Assembly: GCA_964555285.1 (NCBI GenBank)
Contig: CAZKRM010000001.1
Coordinates: 1 to 64,000 of the forward strand
Reading direction: 5' to 3'
Length of the DNA stretch: 64,000 nucleotides
DNA from: JBBIQV01 sp964555285
GTDB lineage: Bacteria > Nitrospirota > Nitrospiria > Nitrospirales > Nitrospiraceae
Position numbers and translations under genes: made by a program. The notes under the pieces were generated by a model. The model saw only the letters and a program-made list of their open reading frames with translations. It did not search any database and was not told the DNA's origin. Within the stretch, counting starts at the first letter, position 1. Each line of letters opens with the position of its first letter. Shown here piece after piece: positions 32,716 to 41,106 of this stretch.

Positions 32716-33585
32716 TCATGGCTTTTGGTACACCACGGAACGCGTGGCGTGGATCGGGCGCAAGGTGTGCGCGACGTTGTTCAATGTTTCAGAGAATCCG
32801 ATCACCAGGTACCCCTTGGGACGCAACGCGGCGGCGAGGTCCTGGACGATCTGCTGTTTCGCTTTGTCGTCGAAGTAGATGAGACAGTTCCGGCAGAAGA
32901 TGACGTCCATTCCGCGGATCAGTTTGAGCCGCGGGCGATCGTAGAGGTTGAGGTGCATGAACTTGACGCAGCGCGTGACCCGCTCGGACAGGACATACCG
33001 GTCCTTCTCTTTCTCTTTCGTGAAGTGCTTGCGCAGCAACGCAGGCGGCACGTTACGCAAGGCATGGGAGCTGTAGACGGCCTTTCGGCCGATGTCGAGC
33101 ACGGCGTTGCTGATGTCCGTGGCAAGAATGTCGATCGTCCAATCGGCTAAGGGGGCATGTTCGAGCAGCATGAGGGCGAGCGTATACGGCTCATCTCCTG
33201 TCGAGCAGGCGGCACTCCACAGGCGCAATTGCCTGGTCGCGTTGTTCGTTTCGATGACCGCGGGAACCACCTTGCTCAGAAAGGTCTCGAGCTGTGGAGC
33301 GTCCCGATAAAAGTACGTCTCATTCGTGGTGATCAGCGTGTAGAGGGTGCTGATTTCCGTGTCGCGCCACGTATCCCGCGCGACCAACTGGTAGTAGTCC
33401 TCGTAGGTGCGACACCGGCGCTCGCGCAGTCTTGGTTGCAGGCGGCTGGCGAGAAGATATTTCTTGCTGTCTTGGAAGAAGATGCCGGTGTGCTCGTAGA
33501 TCAGATCCCGCAGTTGCGTAAACGTGTCCTGGGTAAGATCGAGCGACGATTGTTCGGGAGCCTGCTTCGAGAGTTCGTGTCCCAT
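32716..33585 (-). CDS. cheR: chemotaxis protein methyltransferase CheR (system 2)
   Basis: The 289-residue protein has an N-terminal helical domain (FTQLRDLIYEHTGIFFQDSK) and the SAM domain with LWSAACSTGDEPY, IDILATDIS and DVIFCRNCLIYF. It is the first gene of the system 2 run cheR-cheY-cheZ-cheA-cheV-cheB-MCP-cheW. The product differs clearly from CheR1, so each is probably dedicated to its own receptors. Confidence 0.92.
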   Translation of the reverse strand: MGHELSKQAPEQSSLDLTQDTFTQLRDLIYEHTGIFFQDSKKYLLASRLQPRLRERRCRTYEDYYQLVARDTWRDTEISTLYTLITTNETYFYRDAPQLETFLSKVVPAVIETNNATRQLRLWSAACSTGDEPYTLALMLLEHAPLADWTIDILATDISNAVLDIGRKAVYSSHALRNVPPALLRKHFTKEKEKDRYVLSERVTRCVKFMHLNLYDRPRLKLIRGMDVIFCRNCLIYFDDKAKQQIVQDLAAALRPKGYLVIGFSETLNNVAHTLRPIHATRSVVYQKP

Positions 33586-33721
33586 GGTGCGTATTCACCT
33601 AGACGGTCATGCCGAGTCACGCCGCGCTGCGACACTGGTCGGTCGCCGGGGCCTCACGCGCCGAACGACACAGGCGACCGATCGTGTCCCGAGAAGTTCG
33701 GACGACTCCGAACCGGATGCC

Positions 33722-33976
33722 CTATCCCTGTTGGGACCGGGTATGCATCCACTGGTGAATGTCACGGCGAAGAAAGCGCCAATGCTTGCCGATCTTGGAA
33801 GCCGGCAACTGACCCAGCCGGGCGAGCTTATAGACGGTGGATTTCGGGACTCGAAGAAACTGAGCCACGTCCATCACGGTCAGAATCTCGCTCTCCAGTG
33901 AAGCAGCACCATCTGCATTCATGTCGGTTACTGCGACCATTGCGTTGTTCATAGCGGATGCGATATCGGACTTCAC
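33722..33976 (-). CDS. excisionase/MerR-like helix-turn-helix DNA-binding protein
   Basis: The 84-residue protein ends in a winged-helix excisionase-family domain: LTVMDVAQFLRVPKSTVYKL, then RLGQLPASKIGKHWRFLRRDIHQWM. Such small proteins (BldC/Xis-like) bind direct repeats. The start is unclear; the GTG at 33976 gives the longest frame, but internal ATGs lack a better ribosome binding site. It is divergent from flhG and upstream of cheR2, so it could regulate either. No phage or integrase gene accompanies it, so excision is unlikely. Confidence 0.72.
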   Translation of the reverse strand: MKSDIASAMNNAMVAVTDMNADGAASLESEILTVMDVAQFLRVPKSTVYKLARLGQLPASKIGKHWRFLRRDIHQWMHTRSQQG

Positions 33977-34115
33977 GGCAGGAAACTTGAGCCGCGGGCT
34001 CAGCCTCAGCCTTTTCTCATCACTCGTCGCTTGTCGCCCGTCACGGTTCAGTTTTGTTCACGTGCGACCGATGAAGGGACCGGCATCCGATGGGAACGAA
34101 CAGGAACTGGTCACG

Positions 34116-35015
34116 ATGGCCACGATCATTTCGATCGCATCCGGTAAAGGCGGTGTCGGCAAGAGCGTGGTGGCGGCCAATCTGGCTGTGCTCCTTGCAC
34201 GGCGCGGGAAACAGGTCGTGCTGGCGGATTTGGATGTGGGGGGAGCCGATGCTCACATTCTCTTCGGGATGCTCCACCCGACGCGCACGCTGACCGACTT
34301 CCTCAATAAGCAGGCAGACACGTTGGAGGCGGTCGCCCAGCCGGTCCCCGGGCATGCGCGGCTCCGACTCATCCCGGGAACCGGTGAAACCCTGGCCACG
34401 GCCAATATGCCCTATGGAACGAAGAAGCGGTTGATCGGCCACTTCAAGGATGTCGTCGCGGACATCATCGTGGTGGATATCGGCGCAGGCACGAGTTACC
34501 ACGCGCTGGATTTTTTTCTGATGGGGGATCGGCAACTGGCGGTGGCGACTCCCGACCCGACCTCCGTGCTGGATCTCTATCGCTTCATCAAGCTCGCCGC
34601 GATTCGACGGGTGCTGTCGGCTTTTCTGTCCCGCGACGCCATCACGCAGGCGCTCTCAGAGCGGGACTTTTCGAGCATCGAAGAAGTCTTGGAGGTGGCG
34701 GGACAAACGAATGAGGCCGGACGGGCGACGGCTGAAGCGACGCTCCACCATTTTCAACCGTGCCTCATCTTGAACCGAGTCTCCGGACGATCGCGTGTCA
34801 ACGTGCTGCAGCTCAAGAAACTCTTGAAGCACTACGTCGGCGGAGACTTAGCCATGCTGGGAGAGATTCCGGACGACCAAGCCATGGAACGATCCGTACG
34901 GGCCTACCACCCGGTCGTAGAAGCCGATCCCGACTCCCCTGCAGCCCGCGCGCTCGGCCGCATCACGGATGCGCTGCTGGCGCATATCGACAGCAGCACT
35001 GGGAACGAGTTCTGA
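34116..35015 (+). CDS. flhG: MinD/ParA-family ATPase FlhG (FleN)
   Basis: The product starts ATIISIASGKGGVGKSVVAANLA with the deviant Walker A lysine and has ADLDVGGADAHILFG and VVDIGAGTSYHALDFF, typical of FlhG, which controls flagellar number and site. The ATG at 34116 gives the usual family start; an ATG at 34071 would add 15 residues. Unlike most genomes, no flhF is adjacent. The last codons and stop lie in a CTGAG-type repeat. It is flanked by genes on the opposite strand. Confidence 0.85.
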   Translation: MATIISIASGKGGVGKSVVAANLAVLLARRGKQVVLADLDVGGADAHILFGMLHPTRTLTDFLNKQADTLEAVAQPVPGHARLRLIPGTGETLATANMPYGTKKRLIGHFKDVVADIIVVDIGAGTSYHALDFFLMGDRQLAVATPDPTSVLDLYRFIKLAAIRRVLSAFLSRDAITQALSERDFSSIEEVLEVAGQTNEAGRATAEATLHHFQPCLILNRVSGRSRVNVLQLKKLLKHYVGGDLAMLGEIPDDQAMERSVRAYHPVVEADPDSPAARALGRITDALLAHIDSSTGNEF

Positions 35016-35074
35016 GTGCTGAGTTCTGAGTTCTGAATCTTGACGGTAACTCCAAACTCAGAACTCAGAACTTC
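35007..35074. repeat. quasi-palindromic TTCTGAGT repeat at the flhG stop
   Basis: GTTCTGAGTGCTGAGTTCTG faces AACTCAGAACTCAGAAC. The left arm contains the TGA stop of flhG. The convergent PilZ gene ends just beyond. Confidence 0.82.
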
Positions 35075-35083
35075 CCCTTCCCC

Positions 35084-35698
35084 CTAGCCTGTGGCGCTCC
35101 GGCGTGCCCGGAGTCGTTCGGCCTGAGTGAGGAGAATGTGGCGGATGAGGAATTCCTGGTCGTCTGCGCCGATGGCGGTGAAGTGAGTGGCGATTCGAAA
35201 CCCTTCCCGGTCCTTCCGCAAGGGAGTCACGCGGATGATATGGGCGGTCGCCTCGATAGGAGTAAACGGAGGAAGGATCAGTCTGACGACCAGGTCCTGC
35301 CCTGTCTGAAATTCACGCTCGGTGTTGAACTCCATCCCGCCTCCGCTGATATTGACCTCGGCAACCTGCGCCATCTGAATACCTTCCGGATGCATCTTCG
35401 CCAGCGTTTTCAAGGTCACCCCCAACAACCAGTCGATCTTTCTCAACCACGGGACGAGTGGAGACCCGCTCAACATGTCGTCGGAGCGAGCGAGCAGATC
35501 GGCTGTCGGCTTGTCGATCAAAGCGTCGATCGACTCCTGCGTTGCGCGGAGCGACGCGGGCGCCGGAGCATCCGGGGATTCGGTGGTCAGCCGGTACTCG
35601 ATCGGCAGGCGATCGTCGATGCGAACCCACTCGCGGCGTTCCTCGGGAAGGGCCGCGTGGCTTGTCGATTGAACCTGATCGTTCAGTGACGACCGCAC
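35084..35698 (-). CDS. PilZ domain protein (c-di-GMP receptor)
   Basis: The 204-residue protein has the PilZ RxxxR motif in RREWVRIDDRLPIEY near residue 22 and the downstream D/NxSxxG motif as NISGGGMEF. An insert of about 90 helical residues separates them, longer than in minimal PilZ proteins. Both c-di-GMP-contacting motifs are intact. It overlaps the GGDEF gene by 16 nt, so a cyclase and its receptor may be made together. Confidence 0.85.
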   Translation of the reverse strand: MRSSLNDQVQSTSHAALPEERREWVRIDDRLPIEYRLTTESPDAPAPASLRATQESIDALIDKPTADLLARSDDMLSGSPLVPWLRKIDWLLGVTLKTLAKMHPEGIQMAQVAEVNISGGGMEFNTEREFQTGQDLVVRLILPPFTPIEATAHIIRVTPLRKDREGFRIATHFTAIGADDQEFLIRHILLTQAERLRARRSATG

Positions 35699-37209
35699 AG
35701 GATTCTTCCATCGGTTGTCGTGAGCGCGGCAACGGTCTCTTCCATCGAGTCGGCCGTGGCGGCGCCGGCCGCGACGCGATTGCGTCCCTGCGCTTTGGCT
35801 TCATACAGGGCCGCATCCGCGGCGGCCACCCAGGCATCGGCCGTGGGCATCAGGGCTGCCGGGACTCGGGCGACTCCCATGCTCACCGTCAACCGCACAC
35901 AGGCGTTGCCGATGTCAAAGGGATGCCGCTCGATCTGTTCGCGAATGCGGTCGGCAATGATCAGCGCCGGTTCAAGTTCGGTATGCGGCAACACGATTGC
36001 AAATTCCTCCCCTCCGTAGCGGGCGACGACGTCGACGTCCCGAACCATCCGGGAGAGAAGACGGCCGACGGCTTTGAGCACGTCGTCGCCGACCGGATGG
36101 CCGAGTCGGTCGTTGACGATCTTGAAATAGTCCAGATCGACCATGATGAGACAGGCCGGCGAACGATACCGCCGGCTTGCCTTCAATTCGCGGACGAGCA
36201 CATCGTTCAATGCACGCCGATTGAGCAGATTCGTCAGGCTGTCCTGCCTCGCCAGGTCCTGAGCCTCCCGGTACGAGTCCACGTTGTGGAGGGCCAAGGT
36301 CAGCGAGGTGGCCACCGAGGTGACGACCTGCGATTCGAACGCGTCGAAGACGCGGCCGTTGCGACGCTCCACATACAAGAGGCCGCGAACGGTGTTGCGA
36401 ACGACGAGCGGATGTTCGATCGCGCAGTCCTGCGCAGAGACGCTCTGTGTTATCCTCTGCCGAACCGTGCCGGTCTCGGCGAGGTCTCCCGATCGTGCCG
36501 ACCGATTCGCGCGAACCAGGAGGCGCCGGCGAGTCTCTTCACAGGACACGGCGTCCTTCGCCGACGGAGTGTGGACCCAGATTCGCTCCGGCTTCAACCA
36601 GACCAGTCCCGCTGTTTCGAAGTCGACGAGAGGCTGCAAGCCGGTGCTGAGTGCTTGACCGATCTCATCGGCATCCAACGATCCGGCTATGCGCTGGCTC
36701 AACCGATTGAGCATGGCCAGCTTGTGGTTCCACTGTTGGAGACTGTCCCGCTCGTGCGCGAGTTCTCGATTGACGCGTGTGAGCCGTTCGGAGAGAGTGC
36801 GAACTTCCATGAACGCCCGCCGGATATCGAGCCCTTGGCGAACGGAATCCACCAGCTGTTCGGGCTTGAGGGGGAGCGTGAGATAGTCGAAGGCGCCGCT
36901 GCGAAGGAACCTGGCCGCCTGTTCCGCCCCATCATCCGAACCGACCAGGATCACACAGGTGTCGCGTTCCTGGAAGGCAAGTTGTTCCAAGAGGGACAAG
37001 ACACGCCGGTCAGGTCGCTGAACCTGGCAGATCAACGCGTCCACCTTGCCCTCCTGGACGCGGCGCAGCGCCTCCGCCTCCGTGCGGCCGGCGGATACCT
37101 CATATCCAGCCTGGATCAGGCGTTCGCGCACGTGCCGGTCAAGTCTACCGGACCGGCTGACGACATGGATGCGCGCGGTCGGCGCGCTCGATGTTGGTTC
37201 CGCACTCAT
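35683..37209 (-). CDS. diguanylate cyclase: degenerate receiver, GAF and GGDEF domains
   Basis: The 508-residue protein has a receiver-like fold (about 10-125), a coiled coil, a GAF-like domain (about 170-320) and a GGDEF domain with active site ARYGGEEF and an intact RxxD inhibitory site (RDVD) five residues ahead. The receiver lacks the phosphoacceptor Asp (ALICQVQRPD) and the usual Lys (LTLPLK), so it probably senses protein contact, not phosphate. The ATG at 37209 follows AGGGGCGATGAA. It lies at the end of the flagellin-fliD-fliS block and is likely expressed with it. Confidence 0.9.
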   Translation of the reverse strand: MSAEPTSSAPTARIHVVSRSGRLDRHVRERLIQAGYEVSAGRTEAEALRRVQEGKVDALICQVQRPDRRVLSLLEQLAFQERDTCVILVGSDDGAEQAARFLRSGAFDYLTLPLKPEQLVDSVRQGLDIRRAFMEVRTLSERLTRVNRELAHERDSLQQWNHKLAMLNRLSQRIAGSLDADEIGQALSTGLQPLVDFETAGLVWLKPERIWVHTPSAKDAVSCEETRRRLLVRANRSARSGDLAETGTVRQRITQSVSAQDCAIEHPLVVRNTVRGLLYVERRNGRVFDAFESQVVTSVATSLTLALHNVDSYREAQDLARQDSLTNLLNRRALNDVLVRELKASRRYRSPACLIMVDLDYFKIVNDRLGHPVGDDVLKAVGRLLSRMVRDVDVVARYGGEEFAIVLPHTELEPALIIADRIREQIERHPFDIGNACVRLTVSMGVARVPAALMPTADAWVAAADAALYEAKAQGRNRVAAGAATADSMEETVAALTTTDGRILCGRH

Positions 37210-37210
37210 T

Positions 37211-37423
37211 TCATCGCCCCTGATTGCGGGCTCCGGTCGCCGGGGCACGCGGCTTGTCGTGGTGGTGCGACTCCCCTTCCAACTCACGCGCCTCTGCAGA
37301 AATGGACACGCGATCTTCCCGGTCCGTGGGTTCAAGCGATGTCGTCGCCTGTCTCTCAGGAAGGTGCAGCATGCGTTGATAGGTGCGGACGATGTTGTGG
37401 ATTTGGTTGAACGCAATGCTCAT
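37211..37423 (-). CDS. small flagellar-cluster protein with VSISAEARE motif
   Basis: The 70-residue protein contains NQIHNIVRTYQRML and DRVSISAEARELE. A segment of the latter kind occurs in FlgM and in small FlgM-associated proteins found near late flagellar genes of Desulfovibrio and related bacteria. The C terminus is His- and Gly/Ala-rich. It ends 1 nt before the diguanylate cyclase start. A regulatory role near sigma-28 is possible, but the FlgM helices are not clearly present. Confidence 0.55.
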   Translation of the reverse strand: MSIAFNQIHNIVRTYQRMLHLPERQATTSLEPTDREDRVSISAEARELEGESHHHDKPRAPATGARNQGR

Positions 37424-37447
37424 GAGGTGTCCCCCTGAGTCGCTCCG

Positions 37448-37762
37448 CTACACGCTCCGGTCGATCAGTTGATACGGTGCCGGTCCTGCGCCCAGTGACG
37501 CTTTCATGTGCGACAGTATCCGGCGCGCGCCGGCGGTGTCGGCCAGCGTCGCGGCGAGTACCGCCTGTGCAACCAGGATCCGGCGTTCGATCTCGCGGTC
37601 GATCGTCGCTAACCGTTCGGCGGTTGACGGGGTCAGTTCAGGCCCATACAGCCATGCAGCCCGCCGTTCATAGTACTGTTGGACGGCATCCCACCGTCCC
37701 TCTTCAGCGGCCATCTGCGCGTAGCATGTCTCGCGTTCCCAGTCGTGCAGCGAGTCGGACAT
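37448..37762 (-). CDS. FliT-like flagellar chaperone candidate
   Basis: A 104-residue helical protein (HDWERETCYAQMAAEEGRW, LATIDREIERRILVAQAVL) follows fliS by 8 nt and occupies the position of fliT in many flagellar operons. Sequence similarity to FliT is weak by eye: a helical hairpin of the right length without a diagnostic motif. The ATG at 37762 follows GGGAGGTGAGCCTCACG. The alternative is an unrelated flagellar accessory protein. Confidence 0.55.
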   Translation of the reverse strand: MSDSLHDWERETCYAQMAAEEGRWDAVQQYYERRAAWLYGPELTPSTAERLATIDREIERRILVAQAVLAATLADTAGARRILSHMKASLGAGPAPYQLIDRSV

Positions 37763-37770
37763 CGTGAGGC

Positions 37771-38166
37771 TCACCTCCCGACGGCTTGAGGCATGACCTG
37801 TTGCCGGGCGATGGTCTGCCACGCCTCACGCAGGGTGCTCAAGCAACGCAGTGGGCCTTCCAGATGGCGAGGATCGTTCCGCAGGTTGGCCTGGAGAAAC
37901 TCGGCCAGCATGTATTGGTAGAGCCGGTGCAGGGACTTCGCGATATCTCCGCCTTGCTCGAAGTCGAGGACGTTCGAGAGCTCGCTGACGATCGCCACCG
38001 CTCGTCCGAGAAAACGGCTTTTGTCCTGGATGTTCTTCTGGAGCATACCCTCGCGCGCCAGCTCCAACGACTGGACGGCAGAGTCGTATAACAGGACGAT
38101 GAGCTGCACGTCGGTGGCGGTCATGACGGAGGTCTGCTGATACTGGTGCACGGCTTGTTGAATCAT
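37771..38166 (-). CDS. fliS: flagellin export chaperone FliS
   Basis: The 131-residue four-helix protein matches FliS: YQQTSVMTATDVQLIVLLYD at the N terminus, then SRFLGRAVAIVSELSNVLDFEQGGDIAKSLHRLYQYM. FliS binds the flagellin C terminus and prevents premature assembly. It follows fliD by 11 nt. Confidence 0.93.
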   Translation of the reverse strand: MIQQAVHQYQQTSVMTATDVQLIVLLYDSAVQSLELAREGMLQKNIQDKSRFLGRAVAIVSELSNVLDFEQGGDIAKSLHRLYQYMLAEFLQANLRNDPRHLEGPLRCLSTLREAWQTIARQQVMPQAVGR

Positions 38167-38177
38167 GAGAAGGTCCC

Positions 38178-39578
38178 TTACTTGGATTGGGAGTTGGATT
38201 GGAGGAATCCGAGTTGCCCCTGGAGCTGGCGCAAGAGCCCGTCCAGCGCGGCGTATTGGCGCCGGATCCGTTCTTCGTACTGAGTCAAGGCGGACTCCTT
38301 CAGGGTGATTCCGGCGGTCAGATCGTCGATCTGATCGGTCAAGCCGTCCTTGCGCAACGTGAGCGTGCCGTTCGCGATGTCGTCGAGCGTATCGACCGCG
38401 GCGTTGAGCCGCTGGGCCACGCCGGCAATGCCGGTTTGGGTGTTATTGATGAACAGGGATTTGACGGCGCTGTAGTTGGCGCTCAACGCGCTGTCCAATT
38501 TGGTTTCATCCAGAGTAATCTTGCCGTCCCGCTCCGTCTTGAACCCTATGTGCCCGACACTGGTGTAGGTCGTGAGGCCGCTCACTTCGTTGGAGAGGGC
38601 TTGGCGCAGTTGCGAGAGGACCGTCCTGGCCGTGGTTTCGCTGAAGAAGATGCCGCCCTTTTTTGTCGTGACATCATAGGTGCTGCGTTCATTGACGAAC
38701 GTGACGATATCGTTGTACGCCGTCACGAGCGCCTTGATATTCGTCTTCACGGCGCCGGTGTCGCGGGAGACGTTCACATTGATGGTGCTGCTGCCGGTCG
38801 TCTTGTTCAGGGTGAGCGTGACGCCGGTGATGGCGTCGGTGATCGTGTTGGAACTGCGTTGCAACGTCACCGGGTTCTGGGCCGGATCGCCGAGCACGAC
38901 GATGGCGTCCTGCGCCGCCTGGAGCGTATCGGTGCCCCCGGTCCCGCTGGAATTCAGAAAATCCAGCGTCGTGTCATCGGCGACGATCGTGATGCCGTTG
39001 CTCGCCCCCGTGTTGGTCGCCGTGAGGACGAGCCGGTAGGCCGGCGACGCGTCGCTGCCCGTGTTCACGATCGACGCGGTCGCGCCGGCTCCCAGATCGT
39101 TCACGCCTGCCTTGAGGTCATCTAACGTCCCGGTGCTGCTCAGCGTGACGGTCTGGTTGGACCCTGATCCCACCTTGAAGGTGAACGTGGCCGAGGTGCC
39201 GCTCACGATGTCGGTCGTGGCGCTCGCGACCGCCTTGGCGGCTTTGTTCGTGATCTGATGCGCTTGGGCAAGTTGTGTGACCTTGATCGTATAGGCACCG
39301 GCTGTCGCGGTCGAAGACCCTGTGGCAGTGAGGACCGTGCCGTCGCTGACCGAGGTGCTGGATCGGTCGAAACTGGTCGAGAGCCGGAGCGCATCGGATG
39401 CGCTCTGGAGCGATACGAGTTTGGTGCCCAAGCTGGTGTAGTCCGTCAGCTTGGTTTGCAAATTCGTCTTGTTCTGATTCAGGCGGTCGATCGGGAAGCG
39501 TTGGACCTTGACCAGTTGTTCGATCACCTGGCCGAAGTCGATCCCGTTTCCTAGCCCTCCGAAACTAATGGCCGGCAT
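38178..39578 (-). CDS. fliD: flagellar filament cap protein FliD
   Basis: The 466-residue protein begins ISFGGLGNGIDFGQVIEQLV, the FliD N-terminal motif, has a Ser/Thr-rich middle with a flagellin-hook IN-like segment (FTFKVGSGSNQTVTL), and ends with the coiled helices LTDQIDDLTAGITLKE and YAALDGLLRQLQ. It caps the filament and folds flagellin subunits. The length is normal for the family. It lies between flaG and fliS. Confidence 0.94.
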   Translation of the reverse strand: MPAISFGGLGNGIDFGQVIEQLVKVQRFPIDRLNQNKTNLQTKLTDYTSLGTKLVSLQSASDALRLSTSFDRSSTSVSDGTVLTATGSSTATAGAYTIKVTQLAQAHQITNKAAKAVASATTDIVSGTSATFTFKVGSGSNQTVTLSSTGTLDDLKAGVNDLGAGATASIVNTGSDASPAYRLVLTATNTGASNGITIVADDTTLDFLNSSGTGGTDTLQAAQDAIVVLGDPAQNPVTLQRSSNTITDAITGVTLTLNKTTGSSTINVNVSRDTGAVKTNIKALVTAYNDIVTFVNERSTYDVTTKKGGIFFSETTARTVLSQLRQALSNEVSGLTTYTSVGHIGFKTERDGKITLDETKLDSALSANYSAVKSLFINNTQTGIAGVAQRLNAAVDTLDDIANGTLTLRKDGLTDQIDDLTAGITLKESALTQYEERIRRQYAALDGLLRQLQGQLGFLQSNSQSK

Positions 39579-39605
39579 CGATCGCTCCTTCTCTCTTCGC
39601 GTTCG

Positions 39606-39962
39606 TTAGGCCCGCTCTTTCAGCAGCAGCCCCTTGGGGTCGGAAAGTTGCTTGGCCAGATCGAGAAACTCCTGTGGAGGAATCTGCCGAATCACCTCGC
39701 CGGATTCTCCCTGCAGGATTTTCACCACAACCCGATCGAGGTCGGGGTCGATCTCAATCTGCAACTTGGACTCGGTCGTGCGAACAGCCTCGCGGACTTT
39801 CGCGACGGCTTGTTCGAGGTTCGCCCGATCCACCGTCCCTGTATCGTCGCCGACCGAGGTTTCCGTGGATGGTGTGTGGAATACGCCTGTCCGTCCCGGC
39901 CTTTCACTGGCGTGACCCGTCGGGAACTGAAGGTCCGGTTTTCCTGTAACATCCTGGACCAT
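39606..39962 (-). CDS. flaG: FlaG family protein
   Basis: The 118-residue protein has a variable first half and the FlaG core LQIEIDPDLDRVVVKILQGESGEVIRQIPPQEFLDL in two short segments. FlaG affects filament length. It lies between flagellin and fliD, the usual order. Confidence 0.9.
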   Translation of the reverse strand: MVQDVTGKPDLQFPTGHASERPGRTGVFHTPSTETSVGDDTGTVDRANLEQAVAKVREAVRTTESKLQIEIDPDLDRVVVKILQGESGEVIRQIPPQEFLDLAKQLSDPKGLLLKERA

Positions 39963-39985
39963 GGGGCCCTCCCTGTATGTATTCC

Positions 39986-40028
39986 CTTCACCACAACCCT
40001 CCCCCCGGCAGGGAGAGGGCGGGTGAAG
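39986..40028. repeat. imperfect hairpin between flagellin and flaG
   Basis: CTTCACC and GGTGAAG flank inner ACCCTCCCCCC / GGGAGAGGG arms in the 78-bp spacer. It may slow transcription or stabilise the flagellin message; no T-run follows, so full termination is doubtful. Confidence 0.6.
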
Positions 40029-40040
40029 AGATCGTCACGC

Positions 40041-40868
40041 TTAGCCCCGCAGCAGCGTGAGGGCCTGTTGCGGTAACGTGTTCGCCTGCGCCAACACCGC
40101 GATACCGGCCTGTACCAGGATCTGGTTCCTGGTGAAGACCGAGGTTTCGTACGCGACATCCGCATCCCTGATCCGGGATTCGGCGGCGGTTATGGTCTCG
40201 CCGCTGACCTGTAAATTCGCGATCGTCGCCTCGAACCGGTTCTGAATCGACCCGTATTCGGCTCGGGCGGTCGCGATGGCGCTGATCGCGCTGTCGATGT
40301 TGCCCAAGGCGCTCTGCGCATTGGCCGCTGTGGACACGTTGACCGCGCTGAGGCCCAAGGAACCGATGTCCAGGTCATTGAGGTCCAATGTGAGCGTGTT
40401 GCCTGTCCCGCTCTTGAACCCGATCTGCACCGTGAAGCTGTTGCTGGCGCCGCTCAACAGTACCTGACCGTTGAACTCGGTCACGGTCGAGATCCGATCG
40501 ATTTCGGAACGCAGCGCGAGAAACTCCTGGTCGAGGTACGAACGCTCCGTGGCGCCCACCGTGCCGCTGGCCGATTGGGCTGCCAGTTCGCGCAATCGAG
40601 AGAGCAAGTTGCCGGATACCGCTGCGGCGCCGTCCGCGATCTGGGTCAAGCTGATGCCGTCGAACGAGTTCCGAGACGCCTGGTTGATGCTGCGGATGTG
40701 GGCGCGCAACGTTTCGGACAAGCCCAGGCCGGCCGCATCATCGGCTGCTCTGGTGATCCGAAGGCCTGAAGACAAACGCTCGACGGAGCGTCCCAGGTTA
40801 AACGAGTTCGTTGCCAAATTGCGTTGGGCTGAATTTGAAGCCGCGTTGTTATTAATGACTAACGACAT
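40041..40868 (-). CDS. fliC: flagellin
   Basis: The 275-residue protein is a short flagellin with only the conserved D0/D1 regions: an N-terminal SLVINNNAASNSAQRNLATN and SSGLRITRAADDAAGLGLSE, a compact middle, and a C-terminal RDADVAYETSVFTRNQILVQ. It is the only flagellin in the window. The ATG at 40868 follows AAGGAGGAAG. A sigma-28-like promoter lies about 145 nt upstream, so the message has a long leader with GGA motifs, which suits CsrA control. The upstream overlapping genes encode likely modification enzymes. Confidence 0.95.
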   Translation of the reverse strand: MSLVINNNAASNSAQRNLATNSFNLGRSVERLSSGLRITRAADDAAGLGLSETLRAHIRSINQASRNSFDGISLTQIADGAAAVSGNLLSRLRELAAQSASGTVGATERSYLDQEFLALRSEIDRISTVTEFNGQVLLSGASNSFTVQIGFKSGTGNTLTLDLNDLDIGSLGLSAVNVSTAANAQSALGNIDSAISAIATARAEYGSIQNRFEATIANLQVSGETITAAESRIRDADVAYETSVFTRNQILVQAGIAVLAQANTLPQQALTLLRG

Positions 40869-40895
40869 GGAGTCTTCCTCCTTGAAGTGCTGTGC

Positions 40896-41003
40896 TCATT
40901 GAGCAATCGGGTGCTCTCTGGCGTCCGTGCCGAGAAGGTGAAGCGTGCGCGCGGTCAGGCTGTCGTCTGCCACCTCCTTTCCGACCGCAGTCTCTCTACT
41001 CAT
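40896..41003 (-). CDS. possible 35-residue leader peptide in the flagellin 5' region
   Basis: An ATG at 41003 lies only 8 nt after the -10 of the sigma-28-like promoter, so the frame would be almost leaderless. It reads MSRETAVGKEVADDS and stops at TGA 40896-40898, 27 nt before flagellin. It has no Shine-Dalgarno. It could be chance; conservation would decide. Confidence 0.25.
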   Translation of the reverse strand: MSRETAVGKEVADDSLTARTLHLLGTDAREHPIAQ

Positions 41004-41011
41004 GGTTCACC

Positions 41012-41040
41012 TTATCGGCCTGCTTTGATCGGGACTTAAG
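41012..41040 (-). promoter_or_regulatory. sigma-28-like (FliA) promoter of flagellin
   Basis: On the minus strand TTAAG is followed after 15 nt by GCCGATAA, a perfect -10 for FliA-type sigma factors and a near-consensus -35. Confidence 0.87.
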
Positions 41041-41106
41041 CGCCACGAGCAAGGGGCCAGGAGAAGCCCTGACGGCACGAAACGGGCACCAACGACGCGC
41101 TAGAAA

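Noticed and set aside
33722..33976. The excisionase-like gene as a sign of an integrated prophage or island
   Set aside because: No integrase, attachment repeats or phage genes nearby; base composition looks like the surroundings.
35458..37410. A 650-codon plus-strand frame opposite the diguanylate cyclase
   Set aside because: Antisense shadow of a gene with intact GGDEF motifs; no ribosome binding site or domain.
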